NCBI GenBank assembly: GCA_021800275.1
Contig: JAJYZB010000004.1
Coordinates: forward strand, 1-64,000
From: a bacterium
GTDB lineage: Bacteria; Vulcanimicrobiota; JABDET01
Length of the DNA: 64,000 nt
Direction: 5' to 3'
Shown here: in pieces, positions 52,124-60,699 of the stretch
Layout of the letters: each line of letters begins with the position of its first letter
Numbering within the stretch: the first letter of the stretch is position 1
The notes under the pieces: model-generated
What the model saw: the letters and a program-made list of their open reading frames with translations, nothing else
Databases searched by the model: none
Told to the model about the DNA's origin: nothing
Translations under genes and position numbers: made by a program

Positions 52124-52436
52124 TCTGCCTCTTCCTCCTTATGATTTGGAAACTCTATTCTGATCCAACCTGAAACTCTTAGGCAATCAAGAGAATTCGC
52201 GTGTCTAAGGGGTTCTTCTGCTTTTGGACAATTCCTTTTTAAAGGGATTTTTCCCTGTTCTGCTGGAAATCCTCTGCCTACGATTGCCACTGAACTTGTT
52301 GAGATTGGATTTGCTATCGCAAATTATTTCCGAGTAAAACATAAAGCCGATCGAAAGATGAATAAACAACCGAAAGAGGTAGATAAAGCATTGAAACAGT
52401 AAATGGAACCTGAGAAGGGAAAGGTTTTCTGCTTTA
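52124..52436. other. Intergenic region without a clear gene
   Basis: About 310 bases between two minus-strand genes. A plus-strand frame is open from about 52140 to the TAA at 52400 and ends with a helix-like TELVEIGFAIANYFRVKHKA and a lysine-rich tail, but it has no ATG and no ribosome site. It may be a gene remnant. No RNA gene or strong repeat is seen. Confidence 0.4.
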
Positions 52437-54455
52437 TTATCCTTCTCTCACATCCAGGGTTTTGCGATCTTCTAACACTTTCAACATGTTTTGAGGATCG
52501 GTTATAGGAGGATAACAGGTGTTATTGAAACAAATATAGGCTTTTGTTCCTTGATTCTCATTCACTTCATCCAGTAAAACAGTTAAGTTAGGAAAAAATC
52601 CTGCCCTCAGCGCATGAATAAATGAACGGGTGTCCTCTTTAAGCCGATTTCCTTTAAGAGTCAGTCTTTTAGGAGCCAGTGCAAAATCAAATCCTATCAT
52701 GAACTGCGCGAAATGAGAGGGAGATCCATTCACTTGTTTAGAAAATAAACGAGCAGTCTGATCCGCCTTTTCTTTCCAGGATGAATCTTCAATCAGTTCG
52801 CTCAATCTCCAAAAACTGCAAGCAGCCACTGAATTTCCTGAAGGGACTGCCCCATCATAAATCTCTTTTGTCCGCGTTAAAATCTCCTCAGAGTCATGAG
52901 AAGTCAGATAAAATCCTCCCTGTTTTTCATCCCAAAAATTCGAGACTAAAATTTGACTCAACTCTAATGCTTTATCAAGATACTCTTGTTTAAACGTGGA
53001 TTCATAGAGTTCAATCAACCCCCATATCAAAAAAGCATAATCATTGAGATTAGCAGGAACAGATGCTTCCCCATCACGCCAGCGATGGGAAAATCCTGAA
53101 GCTCTTCTCATTTTATTCCAGATAAAGTGAACTACTTCTTCTGCCTTATCAGCATACTGCGGCCGGCTGAAAGCAAAAGAGGCTTTTGCAAGAGCTGCAG
53201 TCATCAATCCATTCCAGTCCATTAAAATTTTATCATCCAAATAAGGCGGAACTCTCTTTCTTCTTGCTTCAAACAGTTTTTCCCGAATCTTTTCGAATCT
53301 TATTTCATCAAAAAGAGGCGGCGAATTTTGTGTCAAATGAAGAATATTTTCCCCAACTGACTGACCAGAATGCTCTTCGTAAAAATTCCCTTCCTCTGTT
53401 ATTCCAAACCGTGAACAAATGTATTCGGCATCAGATGGATCAAGGGTTTGAGAAATCTCTGACTTTGTCCATACATAATATTTCCCTTCTTCCCCTTCAC
53501 TGTCAGCATCTTCAGAACAGTAAAAACCTCCTCCCTGATTTTGCAAAACTCTAAAAGCATAATCAAAAATCTCCTCTGCTGTTTTTTTATACTCTTTTTT
53601 CCCTGTCGCTTGAAATGCTTCTGTGTAAGCAAGAGCAAGGAGAGCCTGATCATACAGCATTTTCTCAAAATGGGGAACAAGCCATTCACGGTCAACAGAA
53701 TAGCGGTGAAATCCGAACCCAATCTGATCCCAGATTCCTCCCCATCTCATGGAATTCAATGTTTTTTCAACGATATTCAGGGCAGTCTGATTCCTGGTTC
53801 TTTTCCAGTATCTTAATAAAAAAGAGAGCTGATGAGGCATAGGAAATTTAGGCTGAATGCCAAATCCGCCAAAAACAGGATCAAATCTCTCAGATAATTC
53901 GTGATAGGCTTGTTCTAAAACTCTTTCATTTAAAACCTCTCCACCCGAAAACTCTTCTTCAATTTTTAAATGTCGAATAATCTCATCCGAAGACCGCAGC
54001 AGATCTTCCTGCCGTGTCATCCAAGCTTTTTTTATCTCTGAAATCAAGTCTATCATCCCAATCATTCTGCTGCTGCTTCGTTTCGGGAAATAAGTTCCCG
54101 CAAAAAACGGTTTTTTCTCAGAGGTCATGATGATGGTCAGAGGCCAGCCCCCTGTTCCTGTTACCATCTGGCAGACTTTCATATAAATTGCATCAATATC
54201 CGGCCGTTCCTCACGATCCACTTTAATACAAATAAAAACTTCATTCAGCAGTTTTGCCACTTCCTCATCTTCAAATGATTCATGTGCCATCACATGACAC
54301 CAGTGACAGGTGGAATATCCAATTGACAGAAAAACAGGCTTATTCTCTTTTCCAGCTAACTGGAAAGCTTCATCGCACCAGGGATACCAGTTTACCGGAT
54401 TGCCTGCATGCTGGAGCAAATAAGGCGATTTTTCTAAAGCTAACCGATTTGGCAT
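52437..54455 (-). CDS. DUF255 thioredoxin-fold / six-hairpin protein (YyaL, SPATA20-like)
   Basis: 672 residues, full length for the family. The N-terminal thioredoxin-like domain (about 1-165) has the family signature [17 protein letters not shown] and the active-site motif [16 protein letters not shown], plus [13 protein letters not shown]. The rest is an (alpha/alpha)6 barrel of the N-acylglucosamine-epimerase/glycosidase fold ([33 protein letters not shown]). Biochemical role is unsettled across the family. Its ATG lies five bases after the stop of a decayed tolC tail, so an intact tolC may once have preceded it. Confidence 0.93.
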   Translation of the reverse strand: MPNRLALEKSPYLLQHAGNPVNWYPWCDEAFQLAGKENKPVFLSIGYSTCHWCHVMAHESFEDEEVAKLLNEVFICIKVDREERPDIDAIYMKVCQMVTGTGGWPLTIIMTSEKKPFFAGTYFPKRSSSRMIGMIDLISEIKKAWMTRQEDLLRSSDEIIRHLKIEEEFSGGEVLNERVLEQAYHELSERFDPVFGGFGIQPKFPMPHQLSFLLRYWKRTRNQTALNIVEKTLNSMRWGGIWDQIGFGFHRYSVDREWLVPHFEKMLYDQALLALAYTEAFQATGKKEYKKTAEEIFDYAFRVLQNQGGGFYCSEDADSEGEEGKYYVWTKSEISQTLDPSDAEYICSRFGITEEGNFYEEHSGQSVGENILHLTQNSPPLFDEIRFEKIREKLFEARRKRVPPYLDDKILMDWNGLMTAALAKASFAFSRPQYADKAEEVVHFIWNKMRRASGFSHRWRDGEASVPANLNDYAFLIWGLIELYESTFKQEYLDKALELSQILVSNFWDEKQGGFYLTSHDSEEILTRTKEIYDGAVPSGNSVAACSFWRLSELIEDSSWKEKADQTARLFSKQVNGSPSHFAQFMIGFDFALAPKRLTLKGNRLKEDTRSFIHALRAGFFPNLTVLLDEVNENQGTKAYICFNNTCYPPITDPQNMLKVLEDRKTLDVREG

Positions 54456-54459
54456 TCTC

Positions 54460-54600
54460 TTATAACCCTGCAGCCCAGTTCAAATATGCCTGTAAGACAT
54501 TCAACTCATGCAGCGCTCGAATCTCCTGATACTGAGCTTTTGTTAAAACATCTTCTGCATTCAGAACTTCTTTCCCTCGGCAAATTTTTCCGCAATCTTT
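54460..54600 (-). pseudogene. tolC 3'-end fragment A
   Basis: The minus strand reads RGKEVLNAEDVLTKAQYQEI, then [19 protein letters not shown] and a stop at 54460. The intact TolC at 60801-62129 ends with EVLDAEDALTKAQYQEIQAL, then YDLNVSRAYLEWAEG, so this is a diverged copy of its last ~40 residues. The rest is missing. It covers the part deleted from fragments B and C. Confidence 0.85.
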
Positions 54601-54662
54601 TCCAGCACTTCCTTGATGAGTTTGCCCCTTCATTTTTCACTCCTGAATTTAATTTCACAGAA

Positions 54663-54691
54663 TTGACATTATATAGCATATATGCTATAAT
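54663..54691 (+). promoter_or_regulatory. Consensus promoter with embedded operator for toxin-antitoxin module 1
   Basis: TTGACA (54663-54668) and TATAAT (54686-54691) are both perfect and exactly 17 bases apart. A perfect 16-base palindrome ATAGCATATATGCTAT (54673-54688) fills the spacer and overlaps the -10, ideal for autorepression. The expected transcription start (about 54698) coincides with the GTG of the toxin gene. Confidence 0.9.
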
Positions 54692-54698
54692 TTTATTG

Positions 54699-55070
54699 GT
54701 GACGTGGAATGTCGAATATAACGATGAATTCAAAGCAGAATTCGATGCCCTGGAGGAAGACGTTAAAGACGAAATTCGTGCCCATGCACTACTGCTTGAA
54801 GAGTTTGGGCCTGCGTTGAAACGTCCCAGGTCCGACACTCTCCACGGCTCGTGTTATGCGAACATGAAAGAACTCCGCTTTAATGCGGCTAATGGTGTAT
54901 GGGGAGTGGCTTTTGCGTTCGATCCAGAGCGAAAGGCAATTCTCTTAGCGGCTGGAGACAAATCCGGAGTTAAGGAAAAACGCTTCTACAAGGAGCTGAT
55001 TCGTAAGTCTGACAAACGATTCAGAGCACATTTGGAGCGATTAAAGAAGGCAAAGGAGGAGGCGAAATAA
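54699..55070 (+). CDS. RelE/HigB-type toxin (Gp49-like)
   Basis: 123 residues from the GTG at 54699. Core features are NVEYNDEFKAEFDALEEDVK, LKRPRSDTLHGSCYANMKEL, GVWGVAFAFDPERKAILLAA and KRFYKELIRKSDKRF, which fit the HigB/Gp49 branch of the RelE ribosome-dependent mRNA endonucleases. The frame is open upstream, but a perfect promoter ends seven bases before this GTG, so the message is probably leaderless. The XRE antitoxin follows after two bases (toxin first, as in HigBA). Its sequence is richer in G+C than its neighbours, suggesting separate origin. Confidence 0.88.
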   Translation: MTWNVEYNDEFKAEFDALEEDVKDEIRAHALLLEEFGPALKRPRSDTLHGSCYANMKELRFNAANGVWGVAFAFDPERKAILLAAGDKSGVKEKRFYKELIRKSDKRFRAHLERLKKAKEEAK

Positions 55071-55072
55071 CC

Positions 55073-55438
55073 ATGCCTGTAAACATTCATGACGACCTCG
55101 GCACGTTAAGTCTGGAGCGACAGACGAAAATCAAGAAGCGAGCAGAGGAATTAATTGCTGAAGAGAAGAGTTTGCAAGAGCTTCGCAAAGCATTGAAACT
55201 TACACAGGCTAGTCTAGCGAAGAGGCTCGGGGTCAAGCAAGTTAATGTCTCGCGGCTTGAGCAGCAGAGCGACCTTCTGATTTCAACCCTGCGGAAAAAC
55301 GTTCAGGCTATGGGCGGAAAGCTGTATCTCATTGTTGAGTTTCCAGATCGCCCTCCGGTGCAGCTTAAGGGACTCTCTGAGGAAATATCTCAGACCAAGT
55401 CGAAGGCCAAGAGGAAAGAGTGCAGGGCCCATACTTAA
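55073..55438 (+). CDS. XRE-family antitoxin
   Basis: 121 residues with a helix-turn-helix (about 38-60: LRKALKLTQASLAKRLGVKQ, then VNVSRLEQQSD), a HigA-type antitoxin that should neutralise the upstream toxin and bind the palindrome in its promoter. AAGGAGGAGG ends eight bases before the ATG, in contrast to the leaderless toxin, which would favour antitoxin synthesis. Confidence 0.9.
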   Translation: MPVNIHDDLGTLSLERQTKIKKRAEELIAEEKSLQELRKALKLTQASLAKRLGVKQVNVSRLEQQSDLLISTLRKNVQAMGGKLYLIVEFPDRPPVQLKGLSEEISQTKSKAKRKECRAHT

Positions 55439-55474
55439 CCTATTTCAACTATTTTTAAGAGGAGGTTCTTGGGT

Positions 55475-57028
55475 ATGAGTTTGAAAAAGTTTTTACTCGC
55501 AGTTTTTTTTGGTTTTTTATTTTTTTATTTAAAAAGTTCGGTTCAGGCAAAAACCCATCAAACGGTTGGAGGCTCCCAAACTCCTGAATCTACTTACAGC
55601 CAGTGTTTTAATGGCTCTGTTGGTGTTAATGGCTCTATGCCAGAAAAAGGAAGCGGAAAAATTTTATTTGATTCTTACACTCCTACTGGAGCTGTATTTA
55701 ACAATGTTGACCCCTATGGAAATGTTAGAAGTCAAACAACGGAACAACTCATTAAAGTATATGCTTATGATCCCTCTACTCATCTGGTTTCTGATCCTGG
55801 CGGCTTTACCTCTCACGATCTTCCAAGAATGACTTTTTATGGAGGGAAAACCGTAAAATATTTAAATGGTCAATTCACTATCCTTTATGGAAATGGGAAA
55901 AAGAAAGTGTATAGGGTTAACAATGCCACTCTTGGAGGTAGTTCTGCGGCGAACTGGTCCCCTGATGGCAGGTATCTGGCTTTCCAGGGAGGAGGTTCTG
56001 GGAATGGATATGCCTGGATACACGGTTTTCTCTATATCATGGATGTCAGAACAGGGGCAGTTTGCACTGTGGTCGATCCTGCAGAACCAGAACAACCTGT
56101 GGTTTTAGATGTCCACTGGCTTCCTGAAGGAGGGCTTGTATTTTCAACAAGAAACGCTTTTTATCAAACGACTCCGAATTTAAAACATTTTCAAAAACTT
56201 TCTGTGAATACAGGGGGAAAATTGGGTAATCATGGAAGATTTGACCTGTCTCCTGATGGAAGTTTGATCGCCTGGACAGGAAAGAATAATAATAAAGTGA
56301 GCCAAATTTGGATCAGCCATTTGGATGGAACAGGAAAGATTCAACTTACTCATGGGAAGAAAGGAGATCGCTCCCCTCATTTTTCTCCTAATGGGAAAGA
56401 AGTCGCCTATGTGGCGGCTTCAAAACGTCTTGTTGGAGTGATTCGAGTCGTTCAGATAGATGGCACAGATGATCATCCACTAACAGGAGGGGGCGGAAAA
56501 CCGATTGGATTGGCAGCTGATATTGAGCAGTGGGTTCCAGAAGGCAGGATCGAAAAGAGCAGTTCCGCTGTCCTCGGAACTGAACCCACTGCTTTCCCTG
56601 CAAAGGGGTACAAGATATACAAAAATACGATAGATAATTTTTCTCTCCAGCTTCCCAAGACCTGGGTATGGCATCCTTCTAAAAATCAAATTCTCGCGGG
56701 ATCTCCAAATCATCATGCTGCAATTGTTGTTACTGCTGAAAATTTCACGCATCCTGTGAGTTTGCGTCAGTATTTTTTGCTGATATTGAAGTATTTAAAA
56801 GAAAAAGATCAAATAAAGATTTACAAAACAGGGAAAGGGTTCATAAAAGGCAGCCCAACACGCTGGGCTGTTTATACTTCAACAAGAAATGGGAAAAATT
56901 TAATTTCCACGATGTGGGTGATTATGAAAGGACTTCACTCTTATGCTATCACTACAATCGCTCGAATTAACAGGTATAAGGAATATAAAAAGAAATTTTT
57001 GCATATTGTCAGGAGCTTCCAATTTTAG
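55475..57028 (+). CDS. Exported TolB-like beta-propeller protein
   Basis: 517 residues. ATG at 55475 (an upstream TTG is possible) follows AGAGGAGG and gives a signal peptide (KKFLLAVFFGFLFFYLKSSV). Residues about 130-350 are TolB/WD40-like PD40 repeats (SAANWSPDGRYLAFQGGGSG, RSPHFSPNGKEVAYVAASKR). The last ~140 residues resemble a PsbP/DUF1795-like domain (IDNFSLQLPKTWVWHPSKNQ, MWVIMKGLHSYAITTIARIN). Function unknown; probably periplasmic. It lies between toxin-antitoxin module 1 and tolC fragment B and may be cargo of the hotspot. Confidence 0.75.
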   Translation: MSLKKFLLAVFFGFLFFYLKSSVQAKTHQTVGGSQTPESTYSQCFNGSVGVNGSMPEKGSGKILFDSYTPTGAVFNNVDPYGNVRSQTTEQLIKVYAYDPSTHLVSDPGGFTSHDLPRMTFYGGKTVKYLNGQFTILYGNGKKKVYRVNNATLGGSSAANWSPDGRYLAFQGGGSGNGYAWIHGFLYIMDVRTGAVCTVVDPAEPEQPVVLDVHWLPEGGLVFSTRNAFYQTTPNLKHFQKLSVNTGGKLGNHGRFDLSPDGSLIAWTGKNNNKVSQIWISHLDGTGKIQLTHGKKGDRSPHFSPNGKEVAYVAASKRLVGVIRVVQIDGTDDHPLTGGGGKPIGLAADIEQWVPEGRIEKSSSAVLGTEPTAFPAKGYKIYKNTIDNFSLQLPKTWVWHPSKNQILAGSPNHHAAIVVTAENFTHPVSLRQYFLLILKYLKEKDQIKIYKTGKGFIKGSPTRWAVYTSTRNGKNLISTMWVIMKGLHSYAITTIARINRYKEYKKKFLHIVRSFQF

Positions 57029-57064
57029 CCTGAAAAAAATCTTTTTGTTCTGCAGCACAGCCCC

Positions 57065-57156
57065 TTACAGTCCTTCCTCTTTCCCTACAGCCCACTCTAA
57101 ATATTCCTGTGAAACAGCAGAACAATCCTCAAATTCCCCTTGGCAAATTTCACTTC
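57065..57156 (-). pseudogene. tolC 3'-end fragment B
   Basis: Minus-strand reading EVKFAKGNLRIVLL is joined directly to SQEYLEWAVGKEEGL and a stop. In the intact TolC the two parts are EVKFAKENLRIVLL and SRAYLEWAEGEGEVL, separated by about 34 residues, so the fragment carries an internal deletion of about 100 bases plus a frame change. Fragment C has the same deletion. Confidence 0.85.
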
Positions 57157-57258
57157 CGAATCTTCACCACTTTATAATAAATAAATGGTTGATCAGTATT
57201 CACCGTGTATCTCCGCTCTTTAAGCAACTCATGGATTCTATTATAGCCTCGGCATTTC
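57157..57258 (-). pseudogene. Fragment of an AbiEii-like nucleotidyltransferase
   Basis: Minus-strand reading CRGYNRIHELLKERRYTVNT, then DQPFIYYKVVKIRK and a stop. It is homologous to the middle of the broken nucleotidyltransferase at 58251-58620 (GYKRIHEQ, EQPFIYYKMVKIRGRD). It is joined in the DNA to tolC fragment B without a gap. Confidence 0.7.
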
Positions 57259-57377
57259 GGCATATCCAGCAGGGAGCAAGTATTATATTTATGCAGTAGA
57301 ATCTTCATCTCCTGCCAATGCCTATTGGGGTGTTATTCCCCTCCAATGTTGACATTTTGTGTTTTTTACGCTACAAT

Positions 57378-57397
57378 GTAGCTACAGATGTAGCTAC
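57378..57397 (+). promoter_or_regulatory. Repeated palindrome upstream of toxin-antitoxin module 2
   Basis: The 8-base palindrome GTAGCTAC occurs twice (57378-57385 and 57390-57397), one helical turn apart, 23-42 bases before the antitoxin ATG, with a TACAAT -10-like element just upstream. This is the usual layout of a Phd/YefM operator. Confidence 0.65.
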
Positions 57398-57419
57398 TAT
57401 TTTGCAAGGATGGTGTGTC

Positions 57420-57701
57420 ATGAAATTTGCTAATGTTCGAGAATTAAAGAATAAAACGTCGGAAATTTTAAGAAAAGCCGAAAAAGAGGATGTCATTATT
57501 ACTTCCAAGGGAAAGCCTCGGGCAGTCATTGTTGGGGTTTCTGAGGAAAATTTTGAGGATTATCTTCTTGAACATAGTTCGAGTTTTCTCAAGGCTTTAG
57601 AACTTGCGCGAAAAGAGTACTTGGAAAACGGTGGTATAAATGCCTCTGCCTATCTGAAGTCTAGGGGAAAACGTGTCTCGATTTCTGCTGATTCTTTCTA
57701 A
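57420..57701 (+). CDS. Phd/YefM-family antitoxin
   Basis: 93 residues from the ATG at 57420 (AAGGATGG about nine bases upstream). The N-terminal Phd fold is clear: MKFANVRELKNKTSEILRKA, then EDVIITSKGKPRAVIVGVSE. The C-terminal part is the toxin-binding tail. The toxin gene begins 29 bases inside its 3' end, the usual antitoxin-first arrangement. Confidence 0.92.
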   Translation: MKFANVRELKNKTSEILRKAEKEDVIITSKGKPRAVIVGVSEENFEDYLLEHSSSFLKALELARKEYLENGGINASAYLKSRGKRVSISADSF

Positions 57702-57951
57702 AACAGCAGTTCATGATCTAGATCGGCTTAACGACAATACAGCTCAAACGATTCTTGAAGCATCCCAAATTTTAGAAGAAAATCCTTTCCCGCGCGGAAA
57801 TTTGATTAAAAAAATTAAAGGAACGAAATCCACTTTTTATCGGTTACGGGTTGGAGATTATAGAGTCTTTTACTTTATCGACAAAGGCAGGGTTGTTATA
57901 GTGAAGGTGGTTGCAAGAAAAGATGCTGAAAAATTCATCAAAAATCTGTGA
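57673..57951 (+). CDS. RelE/ParE-family toxin
   Basis: 92 residues with the compact RelE fold: LLILSKTAVHDLDRLNDNTA, NPFPRGNLIKKIKGTKSTFY, RLRVGDYRVFYFIDKGRVVI and VKVVARKDAEKF. The R-x-G-x-Y-R-V-x-Y core is intact. The GTG start overlaps the antitoxin gene, so translation is coupled. Likely a ribosome-dependent mRNA endonuclease. Confidence 0.92.
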   Translation: MSRFLLILSKTAVHDLDRLNDNTAQTILEASQILEENPFPRGNLIKKIKGTKSTFYRLRVGDYRVFYFIDKGRVVIVKVVARKDAEKFIKNL

Positions 57952-58003
57952 AAGCTGAATTTTATTTTCAACATCACAGTGAAGCTTGGGGAAAGCCTCG
58001 TCG

Positions 58004-58165
58004 TTATTTTGTCATTCGAGAGAAGCAAATCCGAACAGCATGAAAAATTTTTACTTTTAGCTCACACTGAGACAAATTTTCATTCAATGTCAAATTTAGT
58101 AGGTTGATTTGCCCTTTCCTCATTAACTGATGAAAAGCGGAAAGATCTGCCTGAGAGGTATTCAT
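58004..58165 (-). CDS. Small ORF carried by repeat copy 1
   Basis: 53 residues, beginning MNTSQADLSAFHQLMRKGQI. Its first 35 residues are shared with the ORF in repeat copy 2, and the ends differ because the repeat stops inside the gene. GAGGA lies five to six bases before the ATG. No family recognised. Conservation of the frame in two copies mildly supports coding. Confidence 0.35.
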   Translation of the reverse strand: MNTSQADLSAFHQLMRKGQINLLNLTLNENLSQCELKVKIFHAVRICFSRMTK

Positions 58166-58255
58166 GCCTGTCCTCAATTGTAATAACTAAGGATGCCAAC
58201 GTCGCTCCGCTCCTGAGGGTGGCAACCATGACTTTAAACACCGGCAACTTTCAGC
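58059..58255. repeat. 197-bp direct repeat, copy 1
   Basis: Nearly identical to 60593-60789 in the same orientation and of the same length, with only scattered substitutions by eye. It begins AGCTCACACTGAGACA and ends GGCAACTTTCAGC. Copy 2 is the sequence immediately downstream of the intact tolC, so copy 1 shows that a tolC-downstream segment was duplicated here, where it now cuts off a nucleotidyltransferase pseudogene. Confidence 0.93.
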
Positions 58256-58620
58256 GGAATATACTCTTTTCACTGGTTCCGCCGTATTCTCCAGAAAGAA
58301 AATCTACCTGAACCGTGATATCTCTCCCTCGAATCTTCACCATCTTGTAATAAATAAATGGCTGCTCAATATTCACCATGTATCCCCTGCTCATGGATTC
58401 TTTTATAGCCATCTTTTTTGATTGTCTGATGATTCAATGCCAAATCAACGTCAGTGCTTCCAATGTGTTTCGGGCTGGCCATTGGAAACAAAAAATCAGG
58501 TACCCATCCTCCAACCAGGACTATATCATCCTTGTATTCTCTAAGCAAGTGCATAAGCTCGACAAGAACAGATCGAGCTGCCTCCACCTCGTCAGACTGG
58601 TAATCTACTTGACTTGCCAT
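58251..58620 (-). pseudogene. Broken AbiEii-like nucleotidyltransferase (toxin)
   Basis: The first frame (start at 58620) reads VLVGGWVPDFLFPMASPKHI then GSTDVDLALN, the GG-W and D-x-D nucleotidyltransferase motif, up to GYKRIHEQG and a stop at 58366. The other frame continues with YMVNIEQPFIYYKMVKIRGR, DITVQVDFLSGEYGG and ends at 58251, exactly at the repeat border. So it has one frameshift near 58378 and a lost 3' half. The start overlaps the AbiEi-like gene by 16 bases, the normal AbiE order. Confidence 0.85.
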
Positions 58621-59507
58621 CGCGCCTTAAGCACGGTTTGAAGGAGAAACTCGGCAGACTCCTCTCCCCGCATCGGAATCTTCATCAGATCCAAATAGTT
58701 CTGAATAGCCGATACAACGCTGATCACGTCCAGTTTTTCCCTGCCATAAAAGAGCCCGTTATCATATGGATTAAGAAACACCACATTAGCGCCAGATGAA
58801 ACCTCCTTGAGATTAAGTCTTTTGGCAATCAATTGGACATCTCCACCCACATACACGTAAACGCGCTGATATTTGACATGGGGAGCACGCTGCGCCGCAG
58901 CTGTAAATCCGGTAAACGCATAAACAAGCTCCTCTCTCCTGCATACCTCAGCAATCTTTTGCTCATTCTCACTCACAGAGTCCATAGAATAATACTCAGT
59001 CGGTGTGCTGCGCGAAAACATATAATTTTTTTCCCATTCCAGCAGAAGAGCTAAAGGATTATTGAGATGGAAACCATCCTTTTCAACCATAATCCACTCG
59101 CGATCTAAAAGCATTCGCTTCACGTTGTACACAAGCCCAAGACTCACGTCCGCCTCGCTCTCCAGGGCCTGCTGTTTCCACCGCTCCTCCGGGTTCTGCA
59201 ACAGGACGCGCAGGATCCGCTCTGCCCTTGGAGAGTAAAGGGTACGAAGATCACGTTTCTCGGCAAAACGATTCGGCTGTCCCTTTTTTTCGATATAGAC
59301 CTGGTCAAACGTAAGCCTGCCATTCCCCGAGAGATCAACATATCCGACACCTGCCTCGCTGCAAATTCTCGCAGACTCCGGTGAAATGTATGGAGCGGCA
59401 ACCACCCCAGAATCCAAATACAGCATCAAGCGCTTTTTCAAAATCGGATTTTGTAAGAGAATCGAGATATTTCTCTCCCGCTTTTTCACTAAAACATACC
59501 CTTTCAA
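58605..59507 (-). CDS. AbiEi-like antitoxin (type IV toxin-antitoxin)
   Basis: 300 residues, apparently intact, from a TTG at 59507 without a clear ribosome site. It has a DNA-binding-like winged helix in the middle (about 90-135: SPRAERILRVLLQNPEERWK, DVSLGLVYNVKRMLLDREWI) and a C-terminal domain (LVYAFTGFTAAAQRAPHVKY, VFLNPYDNGLFYGREKLDVI) that matches the AbiEi/Rv2827c-like antitoxin family. Its partner nucleotidyltransferase downstream is broken, so it is an orphan antitoxin. It starts about 50 bases after the stop of tolC fragment C. Confidence 0.8.
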   Translation of the reverse strand: MKGYVLVKKRERNISILLQNPILKKRLMLYLDSGVVAAPYISPESARICSEAGVGYVDLSGNGRLTFDQVYIEKKGQPNRFAEKRDLRTLYSPRAERILRVLLQNPEERWKQQALESEADVSLGLVYNVKRMLLDREWIMVEKDGFHLNNPLALLLEWEKNYMFSRSTPTEYYSMDSVSENEQKIAEVCRREELVYAFTGFTAAAQRAPHVKYQRVYVYVGGDVQLIAKRLNLKEVSSGANVVFLNPYDNGLFYGREKLDVISVVSAIQNYLDLMKIPMRGEESAEFLLQTVLKARWQVK

Positions 59508-59555
59508 TATTCGCTGAAACTCAAAATATTGATGAAAACTCCAGCAGCACAGCCT

Positions 59556-59773
59556 TTACAGCCCTTTCCCTTCAGCCCACTCTAAATATGCCTGTGAGAC
59601 GGAGCAGAACAATCCTTAAATTTCCCTTGGCAAATTTTACTTCAGCTCTGGCTGCTGACAGCTCTTTTAAAGCTGTTTTGTAATCCCAATAGCCGCCCTC
59701 CCCTACTTCTTCTTTAATGTGAAGTTTCAGGCGCTTCAGTTCTCCTTTCTCAACTTCTAGATTTCCTTCTGCT
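59556..59773 (-). pseudogene. tolC 3'-end fragment C
   Basis: The minus strand follows the intact TolC from GNLEVEKGELKRLKLHIKEE through YWDYKTALKELSAARAEVKF to NLRIVLLR, then skips about 100 bases to YLEWAEGKGL and a stop. One extra codon (GGC) lies before YWDY and the deletion changes frame. It is the longest of the three fragments and shares its deletion with fragment B. Confidence 0.9.
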
Positions 59774-59880
59774 TATCGCAGCTGCCTTGTAAACATGAAC
59801 CCAAGAGGTATGTCTTTATCCATATACTTCTTCAATCCAGCAGGCTTTCATCATGGCAAGAAAACTACCATGATAATACA

Positions 59881-59899
59881 AAGTGGGAAATTCCCACTT
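59881..59899 (+). promoter_or_regulatory. 19-bp perfect palindrome upstream of toxin-antitoxin module 3
   Basis: AAGTGGGAAATTCCCACTT is a perfect inverted repeat around one central base, 47 bases before the antitoxin-like ATG. Placement fits an autoregulatory operator of the module. Confidence 0.65.
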
Positions 59900-59945
59900 G
59901 ACTTTTGTCCGCTAAACTGATAATATTAAAATAGGTGAAATTTGG

Positions 59946-60254
59946 ATGAAAACAAATGTAATTCAGGATCATAAATTCAAAGAAATACTAGAGCAGGCAA
60001 CCTTGGATCCTAAAAATCGCCTCTCAATTGGAAAAGCTGTCCTGTCATCTCGAATTTTCAAAGTTTATCGAAATGCTGCTGGACAGATTCTTCTGGATCC
60101 ACAGATCTTAATTCCGGAAAGAGAAGCATGGATCTATCAGAATCCAAAGCTCATTCAAGCCATTGATAAGGGCATAGATCAGGCGAAAAAGGGGAAACTG
60201 AAAAAACTTGGGTCATTTCGAAAATACCTCACAGACAGCAGTGAGAATGCCTGA
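59946..60254 (+). CDS. Probable antitoxin of module 3
   Basis: 102 residues. The central part AAGQILLDPQILIPEREAWI with NPKLIQAIDKGIDQAKKGKL resembles antitoxins in which an AbrB-like strand region is followed by I-P-x-x-E-x-W and a helical toxin-binding tail ending LGSFRKYL. It overlaps nothing upstream; a GGTGAAATTTGG sequence precedes the ATG. The following RelE-like gene starts right after its stop (TGATTG). Antitoxin role is inferred from this pairing and the upstream palindrome. Confidence 0.75.
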   Translation: MKTNVIQDHKFKEILEQATLDPKNRLSIGKAVLSSRIFKVYRNAAGQILLDPQILIPEREAWIYQNPKLIQAIDKGIDQAKKGKLKKLGSFRKYLTDSSENA

Positions 60255-60551
60255 TTGAAATTCAACCTGAATTTTACCGAAGAAGCGTGGAATCAACTCT
60301 TGAACCTGAGGGCTGATCCTTCCTTAAAAAAGCAGGGCAAGGCTGTGCAGAAAGCACTCGCTTTCATGGAAGTAAATCTGCGGCATTCCAGCCTACACAC
60401 CCACAAATATGAATCTTTGACAAAGCGATATGAAGAAGAAATTTTTGAGTCATACGCAGAATCAAATACACCTGCAGCTTATCGTATCTTTTGGAAATAT
60501 GGACCCAAGAAAAGCGAATTAACAATTATTGCCATTATTCCTCACCCCTGA
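60255..60551 (+). CDS. RelE/ParE-like toxin of module 3
   Basis: 98 residues from a TTG directly after the antitoxin stop. The end (AAYRIFWKYGPKKSELTIIA, then IIPHP) shows the RelE-type core strand with a conserved arginine and the terminal PHP found in one RelE subgroup; the start (LNFTEEAWNQLLNLRADPSL) fits the N-terminal helices. It converges with the small ORF of repeat copy 2 with a 17-base overlap. Confidence 0.75.
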   Translation: MKFNLNFTEEAWNQLLNLRADPSLKKQGKAVQKALAFMEVNLRHSSLHTHKYESLTKRYEEEIFESYAESNTPAAYRIFWKYGPKKSELTIIAIIPHP

Positions 60552-60699
60552 AGCTGAGTGCTTGATGCGCGCCTTTCACCTCCACATCATCCAGCTCACA
60601 CTGAGACAAATTTTCATTCAATGTCAAATTTAGTAGGTTAATTTGCCCTTTCCTCATTAACTGATGAAAAGCGGAAAGATCTGTCGGAGAAGTATTCAT
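60535..60699 (-). CDS. Small ORF carried by repeat copy 2
   Basis: 54 residues, beginning MNTSPTDLSAFHQLMRKGQI, with a hydrophobic-polar middle (NLLNLTLNENLSQCELDD). GAGGA lies before the ATG. The first 35 residues match the copy 1 ORF with two substitutions. No family recognised. Confidence 0.35.
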   Translation of the reverse strand: MNTSPTDLSAFHQLMRKGQINLLNLTLNENLSQCELDDVEVKGAHQALSFRGEE

